Source of the DNA: Sphingobium yanoikuyae
GTDB lineage: Bacteria; Pseudomonadota; Alphaproteobacteria; Sphingomonadales; Sphingomonadaceae
DNA: 64,000 nt
Reading direction: 5' to 3'
Assembly (NCBI RefSeq): GCF_034424525.1
Contig: NZ_CP139979.1
Location: 2,629,001 to 2,693,000 of the forward strand
The notes under the pieces are model-generated. The model had not been told where the DNA came from. It was given only the letters and a program-made list of their open reading frames with translations, and ran no database searches. The translations under genes were made by a program, and so were the position numbers. Of the stretch, positions 8,003 through 17,675 are shown piece after piece (position 1 is the stretch's first letter; the number at the start of each line of letters is the position of its first letter).

Positions 8003-9043
8003 TCAGGCGGCTTGGCAAGCCTTCGCGCGCGCCGGAATAGCGTCCAGCAACTGATCCAGGCCGACCGCCGTCACGCCGCGCCGCGCCAGATGGCTCAGCA
8101 CCCTATCCCACCAGCCGTAAAAGGCGGTGCGATCGGCCTCGTCACGGACATAGGGCGTGTGCCCCGGCTCCAGCGTGGGCGAATGGAAACTGAAATTGAG
8201 GACGCGCACGCCTTCCTCGATCAGTGCATCGATCGCCGTCGTCGCTTCGGCTGCGGTGATGCCCTCGGGCGTCAGCGGCACGCGCGAGAGCATCCGCGCC
8301 CGCGCCAGCGCACCGGCCAGCGGCCCCATCGCCTGGGTCGCGCGATAAAGCCCCTCGCCTCCGCCCCGTAACAGGCCGGTGATCGCGGTCGACAGCGGCA
8401 ATTCGACCAGGCTGCGGGTCGGCCCCGCCCAATAGGGATTTTGCGGCAGGCCATGGAAATCGGGGCCATGCTGATGGCTGTAATCGAACCGGCTGCGCAC
8501 CGAGGTATCGAGGCGAAAGCCCGCCGCCTCCAGCAGCCGCGCACTATTGGGGCCGACGCCATAGCGCCCCGCCCGATAGGCAATCGGCCGCCGACCGAAG
8601 CGATCCTCGATCCGGCGGCACAGCGCCTCCAGCTTTGCCGCCTCCACCGCCTCGGGCAGCGAACCGACATAGGAATTGGCGGCATTCACATCCTCGACAT
8701 GGGGCGGATTGACCCAGGGGTGGAGATGCGCGCCGACATCGGCCTCGCCCGCTGCCACCCACGCCCCCATCATCCCGGCGGCGGCATCGCTGTCCACCAC
8801 CGGATAGTCGGTCACATAGACGGGCTTCACCCCGGCCGCCGCAAAATAGGCCTGGCCGCGTGCCATGCCGGCCAACGCCGTCACGCCATGGCCTTCCCGA
8901 CGGAAGGGCGCATTCCAGTCGAATTCCTCCTCGGTATCGACGAACAGCATGAAGCGGGTGCCGAACGCGGCCGGAAGCGCAATCATGTCCTCGGGCAGCG
9001 GCGCCCGAAGCAGATTGCCGTCATGATGATGAGCTGATTGCAT
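8003..9043 (-). CDS. Polysaccharide deacetylase-like protein (NodB-fold, WalW-type)
   Basis: Protein of 346 residues without signal peptide. Motifs expected of a metal-dependent NodB-fold enzyme are present: FVDTEEEFDW near residues 33-42, GAHLHPWVNPP (two His) near 103-113, and YRAGRYGVGPNSARLLEAAGF near 160-180. This combination is seen in proteins annotated as WalW/polysaccharide deacetylases of unknown substrate. The function is therefore probably hydrolysis of an N-acetyl group on a surface glycan. It is transcribed in the same direction as the histidine kinase upstream (73 bp gap), possibly in one unit. Confidence 0.8.
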   Translation of the reverse strand: MQSAHHHDGNLLRAPLPEDMIALPAAFGTRFMLFVDTEEEFDWNAPFRREGHGVTALAGMARGQAYFAAAGVKPVYVTDYPVVDSDAAAGMMGAWVAAGEADVGAHLHPWVNPPHVEDVNAANSYVGSLPEAVEAAKLEALCRRIEDRFGRRPIAYRAGRYGVGPNSARLLEAAGFRLDTSVRSRFDYSHQHGPDFHGLPQNPYWAGPTRSLVELPLSTAITGLLRGGGEGLYRATQAMGPLAGALARARMLSRVPLTPEGITAAEATTAIDALIEEGVRVLNFSFHSPTLEPGHTPYVRDEADRTAFYGWWDRVLSHLARRGVTAVGLDQLLDAIPARAKACQAA

Positions 9044-9116
9044 CGCCCTTCCCTATCCCGCAATGGTTGCGATAGGGTTTCGTTCCGGTCAAGCCCGCGC
9101 CCGACCAGCCCGAAAA

Positions 9117-10850
9117 TCAGCCATTGCCAACGACATCCTCTTCCATCCCGTCGACCGGGATGCGCAGCAGGAAACGGTCCGGGCCGACATCCAGGCTGCC
9201 GCCGCAACCCGCCGCCAGGCTGCGGATCAGACGCAGCGAGAAGCCCAGCCCCAGCAACGGCCCGTCCGCCCAGTCGCCCTCGGGCGTGTAGCCCGGATCA
9301 AGCAGATGCGCCTCGTCCATGCCGCTCAGCGTCGACGGGCGATCGATCGCCAGCACCACCTTGCCCGACGCGCCATCGGGCTGGAACCAGCAGGCGCCGG
9401 TCACCGCCTCGCCCTCGGGCGCGACCGAAATCAGCGTGCGCAGCAGATGTTGCACCATGCGCTCGCCCTGCACCGGATCGATGCTGATCTGCGGCAGATC
9501 CTGCGACACGGCGATTTCGATCGGCGTCACCGCCCGGCCATCCTGATCGCGGAAACGGGCCGCGACCTGCATCACCAGCAGCGCCGGATCGATCGTCTGC
9601 GGCGCACCGATGCCGTCGCCCCGCGATACCTTGGCGGCCAGATCCAGATCGTCGAACGCCGCCAGCAGATGGCGCGCATCGACCGCGATATTGCCGGCCA
9701 TCTCGCGATATTCGACGCCGGCCGCGCCGAACAATTCCTGTTCGATAATCTCGGCAAAGCCCAGGATCGCGTTCAGCGGCGTGCGCAGTTCATGCACCAG
9801 CTGGCGCAGCGAATCCGCCGACAGGCCGGCAATCGTCACCGGGCCGGACGGCGTCGTCGCCACTTCGTGCAGATAGGGGCGCCGTGCCTGGCCGCGATAG
9901 CCCTGGAACCGACCGGACCGCGGATCGAAGAAGGGGGTTGCCGACAGGCGCCATTCGCCTGCCATCATCCCGCCGATGATGGTGAAACGGCCATTCTGGA
10001 AGCCGCTGCGACGCTGGAAGGCGCCCGCGACATGGCCATCGGGACCGCTTGCCCCTTCCAGCGCAATTTCGCCGAGCGACAGGCCGACCAGCGCGGCACG
10101 CGGCCCCTGGTCGACCCAGACCAGCACGCCGGTCGAATCCGTCTCGAACGCGAAGAAATGCGGCTGTTCGGCGCGCAGCGCGGGCTGCGTCACCGGCGCG
10201 ACGATGATGTCCTGCGGCGGCGTCTCTTCGGGCGGACGCCGGGTACTGGTGAAGCGCGCAATGCGGTCGACCAGGTTGCGGATCTGGTCGGGGCCGGGTT
10301 CAGCCACCGGCTGCGGCGCCACTTCCGGCTCGACGACGGGCTCGGCCGCGAGCGCCATGTCCGCGGTCAGCAGCATGTCGGCTTCACGGACGCTCGTGCC
10401 GCTAGTCAGCACCAGGTCCGTCGGGCCGAAGGCTTCGAGCCCCTGCCGCGTTTCGGGGCCGATGTCGCGACGGCCGCGCAGCACACCGCGCGCCGTGGGG
10501 CTGAGATGCGGCAGCAGTGCGGCCCACAGCGGATCGGACAGGCGGGCGCGTGCCATAGCCGCGCCGGCGATCGCCGGACGGTCACCGGCAAAGAAGCGGA
10601 TCAGGCTGGCCGAACGCAGCCGGCCGCCCAGTTCGACGACGGTCGCGATTCGCTGCATTTCAGACAGTTGCGGCCGCAACTGGGCCAATCGGCCGAGCAG
10701 AGCCTCGCGATCGGGTGCGTCCATGGGGGGACGATCATAACGATCATGCTGCGCCAGCAGGTCGACACATTGCCGCCACAGCGTCACCGCGCCCACGCCG
10801 CTGCGATCGTCGGCAGCCAGCACGGTTTGCATGATGTCGTTGAAGCGCAA
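9117..10850 (-). CDS. Sensor histidine kinase-like protein with degenerate ATPase domain
   Basis: A 577-residue protein with no transmembrane helix. An Ala/Arg/Leu-rich helical N-terminus (about 1-160) is followed by a Pro/Glu linker, a PAS-like region (about 230-345: FAFETDSTGVLVWVD, GEWRLSATPFFDPRSGRFQGYRGQARR) and an H-box HELRTPLNAILGFAEII (about 375-390). The C-terminal domain is odd. Where an N-box should be, I read MVQHLLRTLISVAPEGEAV without the conserved Asn. The G1 box DxGxG is replaced by AIDRPSTLSG. Only a glycine-rich GLGFSLRLIRSL remains. It may be a phosphotransfer or pseudokinase protein. The start is TTG with GGGGA upstream; an ATG at 10832 is the alternative. Confidence 0.85.
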   Translation of the reverse strand: MRFNDIMQTVLAADDRSGVGAVTLWRQCVDLLAQHDRYDRPPMDAPDREALLGRLAQLRPQLSEMQRIATVVELGGRLRSASLIRFFAGDRPAIAGAAMARARLSDPLWAALLPHLSPTARGVLRGRRDIGPETRQGLEAFGPTDLVLTSGTSVREADMLLTADMALAAEPVVEPEVAPQPVAEPGPDQIRNLVDRIARFTSTRRPPEETPPQDIIVAPVTQPALRAEQPHFFAFETDSTGVLVWVDQGPRAALVGLSLGEIALEGASGPDGHVAGAFQRRSGFQNGRFTIIGGMMAGEWRLSATPFFDPRSGRFQGYRGQARRPYLHEVATTPSGPVTIAGLSADSLRQLVHELRTPLNAILGFAEIIEQELFGAAGVEYREMAGNIAVDARHLLAAFDDLDLAAKVSRGDGIGAPQTIDPALLVMQVAARFRDQDGRAVTPIEIAVSQDLPQISIDPVQGERMVQHLLRTLISVAPEGEAVTGACWFQPDGASGKVVLAIDRPSTLSGMDEAHLLDPGYTPEGDWADGPLLGLGFSLRLIRSLAAGCGGSLDVGPDRFLLRIPVDGMEEDVVGNG

Positions 10851-11050
10851 CCAAAGTCCCCATATTCAAGCGGTAACAGGCGGCATGCCCGCATCGCTGT
10901 TCGTTACATCCTAACCGATAAGCAGTCCTTACCCAAAGCGAAAGCGTGTTTTCGACGCACAATATGAGCGTCGCATAGTGGGACAATTGCATTGCGCTGA
11001 AATATTATTATGATGCGCCCGCAGTAACAGGTAAGGAAATAATCAATCTG
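10851..11050. promoter_or_regulatory. Divergent promoter region, kinase-like gene versus Lrp regulator
   Basis: 200 bp between two divergent starts. It contains an AT-rich segment just upstream of the Lrp gene (AATATTATTATGA around 11002-11014), which may hold its -10 region and, by analogy with the family, an autoregulatory Lrp site. I cannot place a defined operator. Confidence 0.35.
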
Positions 11051-11524
11051 ATGGCGGGGCCCAATATCGACGACATCGACCTGCAGATCCTGGGCGAATT
11101 GCAGGACAATGGCAGGATGACCAATGTGGATCTGGCGCGGAAGGTCGGGCTGACCGCACCGCCGTGCCTGCGCCGCGTCCGTGCGCTGGAGGAAGCCGGC
11201 GCCATCACCGCCTATCATGCCGTGGTCGATCCGGCGATGCTCGGCTATACCATCACCGTGTTCGCGATGGTCAGCCTCAAGAGCCAGGCCGAGGCCGATC
11301 TGAAGGCGTTCCAGGACCATGTCGACGCCCTGCCAGAAGTGCGCGAATGCCATATGCTGAACGGCGAAATCGACTTCATCCTGAAGGTGGTCGCGCGCGA
11401 CCTGCAGAGCTTCCAGCAATTCCTGACGTCGAAGCTGACGCCGGCGCCCAATGTGGTGAGCGTCAAGACGTCGCTGACGATCCGCACGTCGAAGAATCTG
11501 CCCGGCGTCCCGCTGCCGGTCTGA
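11051..11524 (+). CDS. Lrp/AsnC-family transcriptional regulator
   Basis: A 157-residue regulator of normal family length. The N-terminal winged helix (about 5-55) reads DIDLQILGELQDNGRMTNVDLA then LTAPPCLRRVRALEEAGAI. The C-terminal RAM/AsnC ligand-binding domain (about 70-150) contains VRECHMLNGEIDFILKVVARDL. These proteins sense amino acids and control their transport or metabolism as octamers. The ligand is unknown, since no amino-acid gene adjoins it. A strong terminator follows directly. Confidence 0.95.
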   Translation: MAGPNIDDIDLQILGELQDNGRMTNVDLARKVGLTAPPCLRRVRALEEAGAITAYHAVVDPAMLGYTITVFAMVSLKSQAEADLKAFQDHVDALPEVRECHMLNGEIDFILKVVARDLQSFQQFLTSKLTPAPNVVSVKTSLTIRTSKNLPGVPLPV

Positions 11525-11562
11525 TCCGGTCAGCCCGCGACAGCCGGCACGCAGGCACAACG

Positions 11563-11598
11563 AAAAAGGGCCGGCCCCGCGGGGGGACCGGCCCTTTT
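11563..11598 (+). terminator. Rho-independent terminator of the Lrp gene
   Basis: Stem AAAAGGGCCGG / CCGGCCCTTTT with GC-rich loop and flanking A and T runs; it can act in both directions. It lies 38 bp after the Lrp stop and 21 bp before the end of the convergent repeat-protein gene. Confidence 0.85.
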
Positions 11599-11619
11599 GC
11601 ATATCATGTCGCGCCGCGA

Positions 11620-12897
11620 TCAGCTGGCGGTCTGCGCCGTGCCCTGCTGCGCCGACTTGCGATGCTGCAGATCGACCCACACCGACCAGAAGCCGGCGAC
11701 ATTGCTCCAATTGCCGCTGGTCACCTGGGCCAGCGTGGTCTTGCCACCGGCCAGATCGCCCGAACGGGCCAGCGCGATGCCCAGGCGCGCATTGGCATGG
11801 CCCTGATCGACCCCGCCCTTGCTCAGCGCCAGCCGATACTGCTCCACCGCCTGCGGATATTGACCGAGCGAGAAATAGCCGTCGGCCGCATTCAGCGCCG
11901 CCTTGCCATCGCTCGCCGCCGCCGCCTTCTTCGCCAGCGCGGGCATGGCGGCAATATCCTTGGTCGCCTTGGGCGTCACCGCCTTCAGCAGCTGCGCCGT
12001 GGTCGCCTGGCTGGTGGTCAGCTTGCCGGCCGAACGGCCCGCCTCGATGATCGCCTTGGCTTCGGCAAAATTGCCGGTCTTCTCGGCCAGCTGGGCATAG
12101 GTCTGGTAATCGCGCTCGCTCGCCATCGCGCCATTGGCAGCCTGCAGGCGATAGAGGTCGAGTTGGACCTGCGGGTCGCTTTCCTGGCCGGCCAGATAGT
12201 TGGTCAGCGCCGAACGCCATTCAGGGGTCGACGGATAGACCTCCAGCCGCTCGCGATAGAGGCTGCTCACCTCATCCCAGTCATTGGTCTGATAGGCCAT
12301 GGAGATAGCGCGGTCATACCAGGCGGCCGGGATCGGCTGACCCGATGCCTTCTGCTGCGCCAGCGCCTCCTGCACATAGGTGCGGGCTTCCTTGGACTTG
12401 TTCTTGCGCATCGCGATATCGGCGCGCAGCATGGTGGCGTCGATGCCCGAATAGCCCAGCGTCTTGGCATAATCGAGCTGCGCCACCGCATCGGTATAGT
12501 TCGCGACCATGTAGGACAGATAGCCGGCGATGAAGCGCAGGCGCGGCGCGTCCGCCTTGGGCACCGAACTGGTCTTGAACATGTCGGTCAGCGCGATCCG
12601 CTGGGCCTGGATGTCCCGGCGCAGCACCGCCACCTCGAAACGCAGGCCGGCCGCAGCATAGGCTTCCATGTCGGTGGTCGGGTTGAGCGACGCGATGCGC
12701 AGATTGGCGGTCGACGCGTCACGCGCCTTGATCGCGGTTTCGGCGGCCTGCACATCGGCGCGGAAGGCGTCCGACATCTCGATCGGCGGCCCTGCCACCA
12801 CGATCTTCTTCTTGGCCGCAGCCGGCGTCGCCAGCATGGCGCCGGCCAGCACCACCGGCAGTCCGATAGTCAGAAAAACAGGATTCCGCTTGGCCAT
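11620..12897 (-). CDS. Exported TPR-like repeat protein
   Basis: A 425-residue protein with a clear signal peptide (LPVVLAGAMLATPAAA, cleavage after AAA), so periplasmic. The rest is helical repeats of TPR/Sel1 character, for example GYFSLGQYPQAVEQYRLAL and RLGIALARSGDLAGGKTTL. I chose ATG 12897, which has GGGGGAGG six bases upstream; the longer frame start adds residues unlike a signal peptide. It is a paralogue of the next gene upstream: both share a C-terminal block (KGGVD…RLGIA) and an IDAGR/IEAGR…SQA block. Function unknown; TPR proteins usually hold partners. No enzyme motif is visible. Confidence 0.85.
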   Translation of the reverse strand: MAKRNPVFLTIGLPVVLAGAMLATPAAAKKKIVVAGPPIEMSDAFRADVQAAETAIKARDASTANLRIASLNPTTDMEAYAAAGLRFEVAVLRRDIQAQRIALTDMFKTSSVPKADAPRLRFIAGYLSYMVANYTDAVAQLDYAKTLGYSGIDATMLRADIAMRKNKSKEARTYVQEALAQQKASGQPIPAAWYDRAISMAYQTNDWDEVSSLYRERLEVYPSTPEWRSALTNYLAGQESDPQVQLDLYRLQAANGAMASERDYQTYAQLAEKTGNFAEAKAIIEAGRSAGKLTTSQATTAQLLKAVTPKATKDIAAMPALAKKAAAASDGKAALNAADGYFSLGQYPQAVEQYRLALSKGGVDQGHANARLGIALARSGDLAGGKTTLAQVTSGNWSNVAGFWSVWVDLQHRKSAQQGTAQTAS

Positions 12898-13003
12898 GAC
12901 AGGCCTCCCCCACTGCAATATCCCGGCCCCCGGCCGGTCATTCAAAAAAATATAGGCGCACAGACCGCCGAACCAGCGACGATCTGCGCGCCTTATACTA
13001 GAT

Positions 13004-14275
13004 TCAGGCCTTGGTGCCCAGATAGGTCAGCCACAGATCGGCGATCTGCTTGCGCGCACCGCCCTGGACTGCCTCGAACGCCGACTTGGCGCCGGCATTG
13101 TCGCCACCCATAGTCTTGGCAATGCCCAGGCGGGTGTTGATCTCGTCGGCGTCGACGCCACCCTTCTGCTTGGCCAGTTCGAACATCGCCGCCGCCTTGG
13201 CATAGTCGCCATAGCCCAGATAGGCGTCGCCGGTCGCAGCCGCGACCTTGCCATTGGCGGCCTTGCCGGCATCCGCTTCGGCGGCACCCAGCGACGACTT
13301 GTCGCCCGGAATGCGGCCCACGGCGGCCTGATAGATGTCGCCCGCCTGGCTGGCGTTCAGCACGCCCTTGGCGCGACCGGCGTCGATCGTCGACTTGACC
13401 TCGCCATAGATACCCGTCTTCGACGCCATTTCGGCCAGTTCGGTGAAGTCGGCAGCGACCACCAGCCCCTTGGCCGCCGACATCAGGCGCAGCACGTCCA
13501 GATTTTCGCGGTTGGTGATGTTCGGGTTCGCCTGCTGGAACAGACGGATCAGCGTGCGCAGATTTTCACCGCTCGGATTGGCGGCATAGGCCCACTTGGC
13601 CCAGTCGGTGACTTCCGGCAGGCGCGCGGCAGCCGCACGGCTGACGCCGATCTGATACCATTGCGCCGGCACGGGCTGGCCCGACGCCTTGGTCGCATCA
13701 GCCGCCGCCTTCAGCGCGGCGAGGCCCTGCTGGTTGAAGCCACGCGCCGGTTCGGCCGAGGCGTTGCCGGTGCCGGCCTTGCCGAAATACGCCTGCGCAA
13801 TGGTCGGGTTGACCTGCTCCGCCTTGTAACCGGCGGCCAGCGCCGCCTGACCGCGCGAAATGGCGACGTCGTAATTCTTCTGGGCAAGAGCCGCGTCGGC
13901 CGCCACCATGTTGAACTGGCCGGTCTGCTCGGGCGGCGTCAGGCCGCTGTCGAGCATCTGGTTGAGACCTTCCATCTTCAGCGCGTCATCCTTGCTCTGG
14001 ATGCCGGTGTTCAGCTTGATCGCGCCGATCTGATACTTGTCATCGTTCGACGCCGCCTTGCCGTCGGCCTCGGTCAGCGCCGTCTTGGCACCGGCGAAAT
14101 CCTGGGCATCGGACGCCTTCTGGGCAGCCTGCAGCGACTTGAGCACTTCGGGCGACACGTTCAGCTTGCGGCCGGCCGGCTTTTCTTCCTTCTTCGCGGC
14201 GGAGGCGGGAGCCGAAACGGCGCCGCCGGTCAGCGCCAGAGCCAGCGCGAGCGACAGCGGGGTAACAAAACGCAT
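13004..14275 (-). CDS. Exported TPR-like repeat protein, paralogue of the downstream gene
   Basis: A protein of about 423 residues with signal peptide (LSLALALALTGGAVSAPASA) followed by a lysine-rich stretch (AKKEEKPAGRK) and helical repeats such as GDAYLGYGDYAKAAAMFELA. The start at ATG 14275 has GGAG at good spacing; the ATG at 14284 directly abuts the GGAG and is less likely. It shares KGGVDADEINTRLGIAK with the KGGVD…RLGIA block of its neighbour, and STIDAGRAKGVLNASQA with AIIEAGRSAGKLTTSQA. The pair probably arose by tandem duplication and is co-directional with a 106-bp gap. No function is recognised. Confidence 0.85.
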   Translation of the reverse strand: MRFVTPLSLALALALTGGAVSAPASAAKKEEKPAGRKLNVSPEVLKSLQAAQKASDAQDFAGAKTALTEADGKAASNDDKYQIGAIKLNTGIQSKDDALKMEGLNQMLDSGLTPPEQTGQFNMVAADAALAQKNYDVAISRGQAALAAGYKAEQVNPTIAQAYFGKAGTGNASAEPARGFNQQGLAALKAAADATKASGQPVPAQWYQIGVSRAAAARLPEVTDWAKWAYAANPSGENLRTLIRLFQQANPNITNRENLDVLRLMSAAKGLVVAADFTELAEMASKTGIYGEVKSTIDAGRAKGVLNASQAGDIYQAAVGRIPGDKSSLGAAEADAGKAANGKVAAATGDAYLGYGDYAKAAAMFELAKQKGGVDADEINTRLGIAKTMGGDNAGAKSAFEAVQGGARKQIADLWLTYLGTKA

Positions 14276-14551
14276 GATCCTCATCTCCTTTTCGCGCCTG
14301 ACAGGGGGACCACAGGCGACATCCGGGTTGAACGCCGATTAGGGGTCGGCGCGTGAACGGGCTTTGAACAAGCCTATATCCGCGCATTTTGCAACTGTCA
14401 TGCTGCCGCTTCGTTCCGCTTTTCTTCACGCCCGCCAATCACCGCCTTGGCTGCACATGCGGGCGCGCGGGCGCGCGCGAGGGGTGACAGATTTGTTTCG
14501 CTCGGCTAGTGCAATGGGAACGCATCACACCCATCCAAAAAGAGAATCGCC
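14276..14551. promoter_or_regulatory. Divergent intergenic region upstream of gyrA
   Basis: 276 bp between the divergent repeat-protein gene and gyrA. It must hold both promoters. No canonical -35/-10 pair is unambiguous; a GC-alternating stretch (GCGCGCGGGCGCGCGCG, about 14460-14478) is the most striking feature. Confidence 0.4.
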
Positions 14552-17287
14552 TTGACCGACGAGACCGTCCTCGCCGACCCTTCGGACATCAGCCCCATCA
14601 GCATCGTTGATGAGATGAAGTCGAGCTATCTCGACTATGCCATGTCCGTGATCGTCTCCCGCGCCCTGCCGGACGTGCGCGACGGCCTGAAGCCGGTGCA
14701 TCGCCGCATTCTCTTCTCGGCCCAGGAATCGGGCTTCGTCTACAACCGTCCCTATCGCAAGTCGGCCCGTCTGGTCGGTGAAGTCATGGGTAAATATCAC
14801 CCCCATGGCGACAGCTCGATCTACGACGCATTGGCCCGCATGACCCAGGACTGGTCGATGCGCGTGCCGCTGATCGACGGCCAGGGAAACTTCGGCTCGA
14901 TGGACCCCGATCCGCCAGCCGCCATGCGTTACACCGAAGCGCGCCTGGCCAAGGTCGCGACCGCGCTGCTGGACGATCTCGACAAGGACACCGTCGACTT
15001 CACGCCCAACTATGACGCGTCGGAAAGCGAGCCGCAGGTGCTGCCCGCCCGCTTCCCCAACCTGCTGGTCAACGGCGCCGGCGGCATCGCCGTCGGCATG
15101 GCAACCAACATTCCGCCGCATAACCTCGGCGAAGTGCTGCGCGCCTGCCTTGCCTATATCGAAAACCCGGCGATCTCGACCGACGAACTGATCCAGATCG
15201 TCCCCGGCCCCGATTTCCCGACCGCGCCGCTGATCCTGGGCCAGTCGGGCGCCCGCAACGCCTATCATACCGGTCGCGGCTCGATCCTGATGCGCGCCCG
15301 GCACGAGGTGGAGGAAGGCCGCGGCGACCGCCGCTCGATCGTCCTCACCTCCATCCCCTATCAGGTCGGCAAGAGCGGCCTGGTCGAAAAGATCGCCGAA
15401 GCCGCCAAGGACAAGCGGATCGAGGGCATCAGCGACATTCGTGACGAATCGAGCCGCGAAGGCGTGCGCATCGTCATGGACCTGAAGCGCGACGCCACCC
15501 CGGACGTCGTCCTCAACCAGCTGTGGCGCAACACCCCGGCCCAGTCGAGCTTCCCCGCCAACATGCTGGCGATCCGTGGCGGCCGCCCGGAACTGCTGGG
15601 CCTGCGCGAGATCATCGAAGCCTTCGTCAAGTTCCGCGAAGAGGTCATCACCCGCCGCACCAAGTTCGAGCTGAACAAGGCGCGCGACCGCGCCCATATC
15701 TTGCTCGGCCTGGTGGTCGCGGTCACCAACCTCGACGAGGTGGTGAAGATCATCCGCAGCTCGGCCAGCCCGGCTGCCGCCCGCGAATCACTGCTGGCGC
15801 GCGAATGGCCGATCGGCGAGATCGCGCCCTATCTCGCCCTGGTCGAGGCGATCGAGACCGAAGTCAGCGGCGAGAGCTACAAGCTCAGCGACGTGCAGGT
15901 CCGCGCCATCCTCGACCTGCGCCTCCACCGCCTGACCGCGCTCGGCCGTGACGAAATCGGCAAGGAACTGGCCGAACTGGCCGAAGCCATCGCCGAATAT
16001 CTCGCCATCCTGGGTGACCGGGTGAAGCTCTACGCCGTGATGCGCGAAGAGTTCGAAGCGATCGAGAGCGAATTCGCCACGCCGCGCGTGTCGGTCATCG
16101 CCCCTGCCGCCGACGGCATCGATGACGAGGATCTGATCGAGCGCGAGGAGATGGTCGTCACCGTCACCGTGCAGGGCTATATCAAGCGCACCCCGCTGGA
16201 GAGCTTCCGCGCCCAGGGCCGTGGCGGCAAGGGCCGTTCGGGCATGGCGACCAAGGATGAGGATGCCGTCACCGAATTGTTCGTCACCTCGACGCACACG
16301 CCGGTGCTGTTCTTCTCGACCGCCGGCAAGGTCTATCGCCTCAAGGTCTGGCGCCTGCCCGAGGGCGGCCCCGCCACCCGCGGCCGGCCGATGATCAACC
16401 TGCTGCCGCTGGCACCGGGCGAAACCATCCAGACCGTGCTGCCTCTGCCAGAGGACGAGGAAAGCTGGAAGGAACTGCACGTCATGTTCGCCACCGCGAA
16501 CGGTACCGTGCGCCGCAACAGCATGGACGCCTTCGCCAATGTGCCCAGCAACGGCAAGCTCGCCATGCGCTTCGATGAAGGCAGCGACGATCGCCTGATC
16601 GGCGTTGCGCTGCTGACCGAAGAGGATGACGTGCTGCTCGCCACCCGCCAGGGCCGCGCGATCCGCTTCGCCGCCACCGACGTGCGCGAATTCCAGAGCC
16701 GCACCTCGACCGGCGTGCGCGGCATGACGCTGAAGGATGGCGATGAGGTCATCTCGCTCTCGATCCTCAAGGGCTTCGACGCGACCACCGAGGAACGCGA
16801 CGACTATCTGCGCGCCGCGCCGTGGAAGGAAAATGAAGCGACCCCGGCGATCAACAGCGCCGAACGCATGGCCGCCTTTGCGCAAGCGGAGCAGTTCATC
16901 CTGACCGTCTGCGCCAATGGCTATGGCAAGATCAGTTCGGCCTATGATTATCGCCGCACCGGTCGCGGTGGCCAGGGCATCACCAATATCGACAATATCG
17001 CCCGCAACGGCCTGGTCGTCGGCAGCTTCCCGGTCGCGCATGAGGATCATCTGATGCTCGTCACCGATCAGGCCAAGCTGATCCGCATGGGCCTGTCGTC
17101 GATGCGCGTCATCGGCCGCAACTCGGCCGGCGTGCGCCTGTTCAACGTCGCCAAGGACGAGCATGTCGTTTCCACGGCCCGGATCGAGGACGGCGAAGAC
17201 GACAATGCCGAGGCTACGACCGAAGGCACCGTCGAAGTCGCGCCCGAAACCGCCCCGGAAACCGGCAGCGAGGGTCGCGAGGCGTGA
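14552..17287 (+). CDS. gyrA: DNA gyrase subunit A
   Basis: Breakage-reunion subunit of DNA gyrase (911 residues), which introduces negative supercoils with GyrB. Seen: the N-terminal [28 protein letters not shown] motif in parts, the active-site Tyr in AMRYTEARL, and the GyrA box QGRGGKG in the C-terminal beta-pinwheel, which distinguishes it from ParC. The quinolone-resistance region reads [10 protein letters not shown], with Ser and Asp at the two resistance positions, so the wild-type sensitive state is expected there. The start is TTG at 14552, preceded by AAAGAGAA. An acidic Glu/Ala tail ends the protein. The stop overlaps the start of the following small gene. Confidence 0.97.
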   Translation: MTDETVLADPSDISPISIVDEMKSSYLDYAMSVIVSRALPDVRDGLKPVHRRILFSAQESGFVYNRPYRKSARLVGEVMGKYHPHGDSSIYDALARMTQDWSMRVPLIDGQGNFGSMDPDPPAAMRYTEARLAKVATALLDDLDKDTVDFTPNYDASESEPQVLPARFPNLLVNGAGGIAVGMATNIPPHNLGEVLRACLAYIENPAISTDELIQIVPGPDFPTAPLILGQSGARNAYHTGRGSILMRARHEVEEGRGDRRSIVLTSIPYQVGKSGLVEKIAEAAKDKRIEGISDIRDESSREGVRIVMDLKRDATPDVVLNQLWRNTPAQSSFPANMLAIRGGRPELLGLREIIEAFVKFREEVITRRTKFELNKARDRAHILLGLVVAVTNLDEVVKIIRSSASPAAARESLLAREWPIGEIAPYLALVEAIETEVSGESYKLSDVQVRAILDLRLHRLTALGRDEIGKELAELAEAIAEYLAILGDRVKLYAVMREEFEAIESEFATPRVSVIAPAADGIDDEDLIEREEMVVTVTVQGYIKRTPLESFRAQGRGGKGRSGMATKDEDAVTELFVTSTHTPVLFFSTAGKVYRLKVWRLPEGGPATRGRPMINLLPLAPGETIQTVLPLPEDEESWKELHVMFATANGTVRRNSMDAFANVPSNGKLAMRFDEGSDDRLIGVALLTEEDDVLLATRQGRAIRFAATDVREFQSRTSTGVRGMTLKDGDEVISLSILKGFDATTEERDDYLRAAPWKENEATPAINSAERMAAFAQAEQFILTVCANGYGKISSAYDYRRTGRGGQGITNIDNIARNGLVVGSFPVAHEDHLMLVTDQAKLIRMGLSSMRVIGRNSAGVRLFNVAKDEHVVSTARIEDGEDDNAEATTEGTVEVAPETAPETGSEGREA

Positions 17288-17631
17288 GCGAGCTGTTCGC
17301 CTACAAGATCCTGACCGCCGAGCAATATGACCAGTTCAAGGCCGACGGCGTGTTCAAGGGTGCGCCGATCGACCTGCAGGACGGCTATATCCACATGTCC
17401 ACGCGCGATCAGGCGGCCGAAACGGCGGCCAAGCATTTCGCGGGACAGGATCGGCTGGTGATGCTGATGATCGACCTCGCCCCCTTTGGCGAGGCGATCA
17501 AATGGGAAGTGTCGCGCGGCGGCGCACTCTTCCCCCATCTCTATGGCGACCTGCCGATCAGCGCCGTCGCCGGCAAGGTGATCCTGCGCCTCGACGAGGC
17601 CGGCAATCATTTGTTCCCGGCCGGGTTCTGA
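17284..17631 (+). CDS. DUF952 family protein
   Basis: A 115-residue cytoplasmic protein. AYKILTAEQYDQFKADGVFKGAPIDLQDGYIHMST and a later DRLVMLMIDL with KWEVSRGGALFPHLYG are typical of DUF952, a family related in fold to ADP-ribosyltransferase-like proteins but of unknown activity. The start is GTG at 17284, overlapping the gyrA TGA (GTGA), so it is translationally coupled to gyrA. Linkage with gyrA is seen; a functional link is not implied. Confidence 0.9.
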   Translation: MSELFAYKILTAEQYDQFKADGVFKGAPIDLQDGYIHMSTRDQAAETAAKHFAGQDRLVMLMIDLAPFGEAIKWEVSRGGALFPHLYGDLPISAVAGKVILRLDEAGNHLFPAGF

Positions 17632-17635
17632 TCCA

Positions 17636-17675
17636 TTCCCCTTCCTTCCCGAGCCAGCCTCGGGGAGGAAGGGAA
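17636..17675. terminator. Hairpin between convergent DUF952 and glycosyltransferase genes
   Basis: CCTTCCTTCCCGAG and CTCGGGGAGGAAGG form a stem with a four-base loop. It sits in the 44-bp gap between two convergent stops, so it can serve both as a bidirectional terminator. There is no long T run, so strength is uncertain. Confidence 0.6.

Noticed and set aside
11563..11598. Riboswitch or regulatory RNA after the Lrp gene
   Set aside because: A simple stem with flanking A and T runs explains it as a terminator.
15788..17164. Minus-strand frame of 458 codons within gyrA
   Set aside because: Shadow of gyrA; no family features and strong plus-strand homology.
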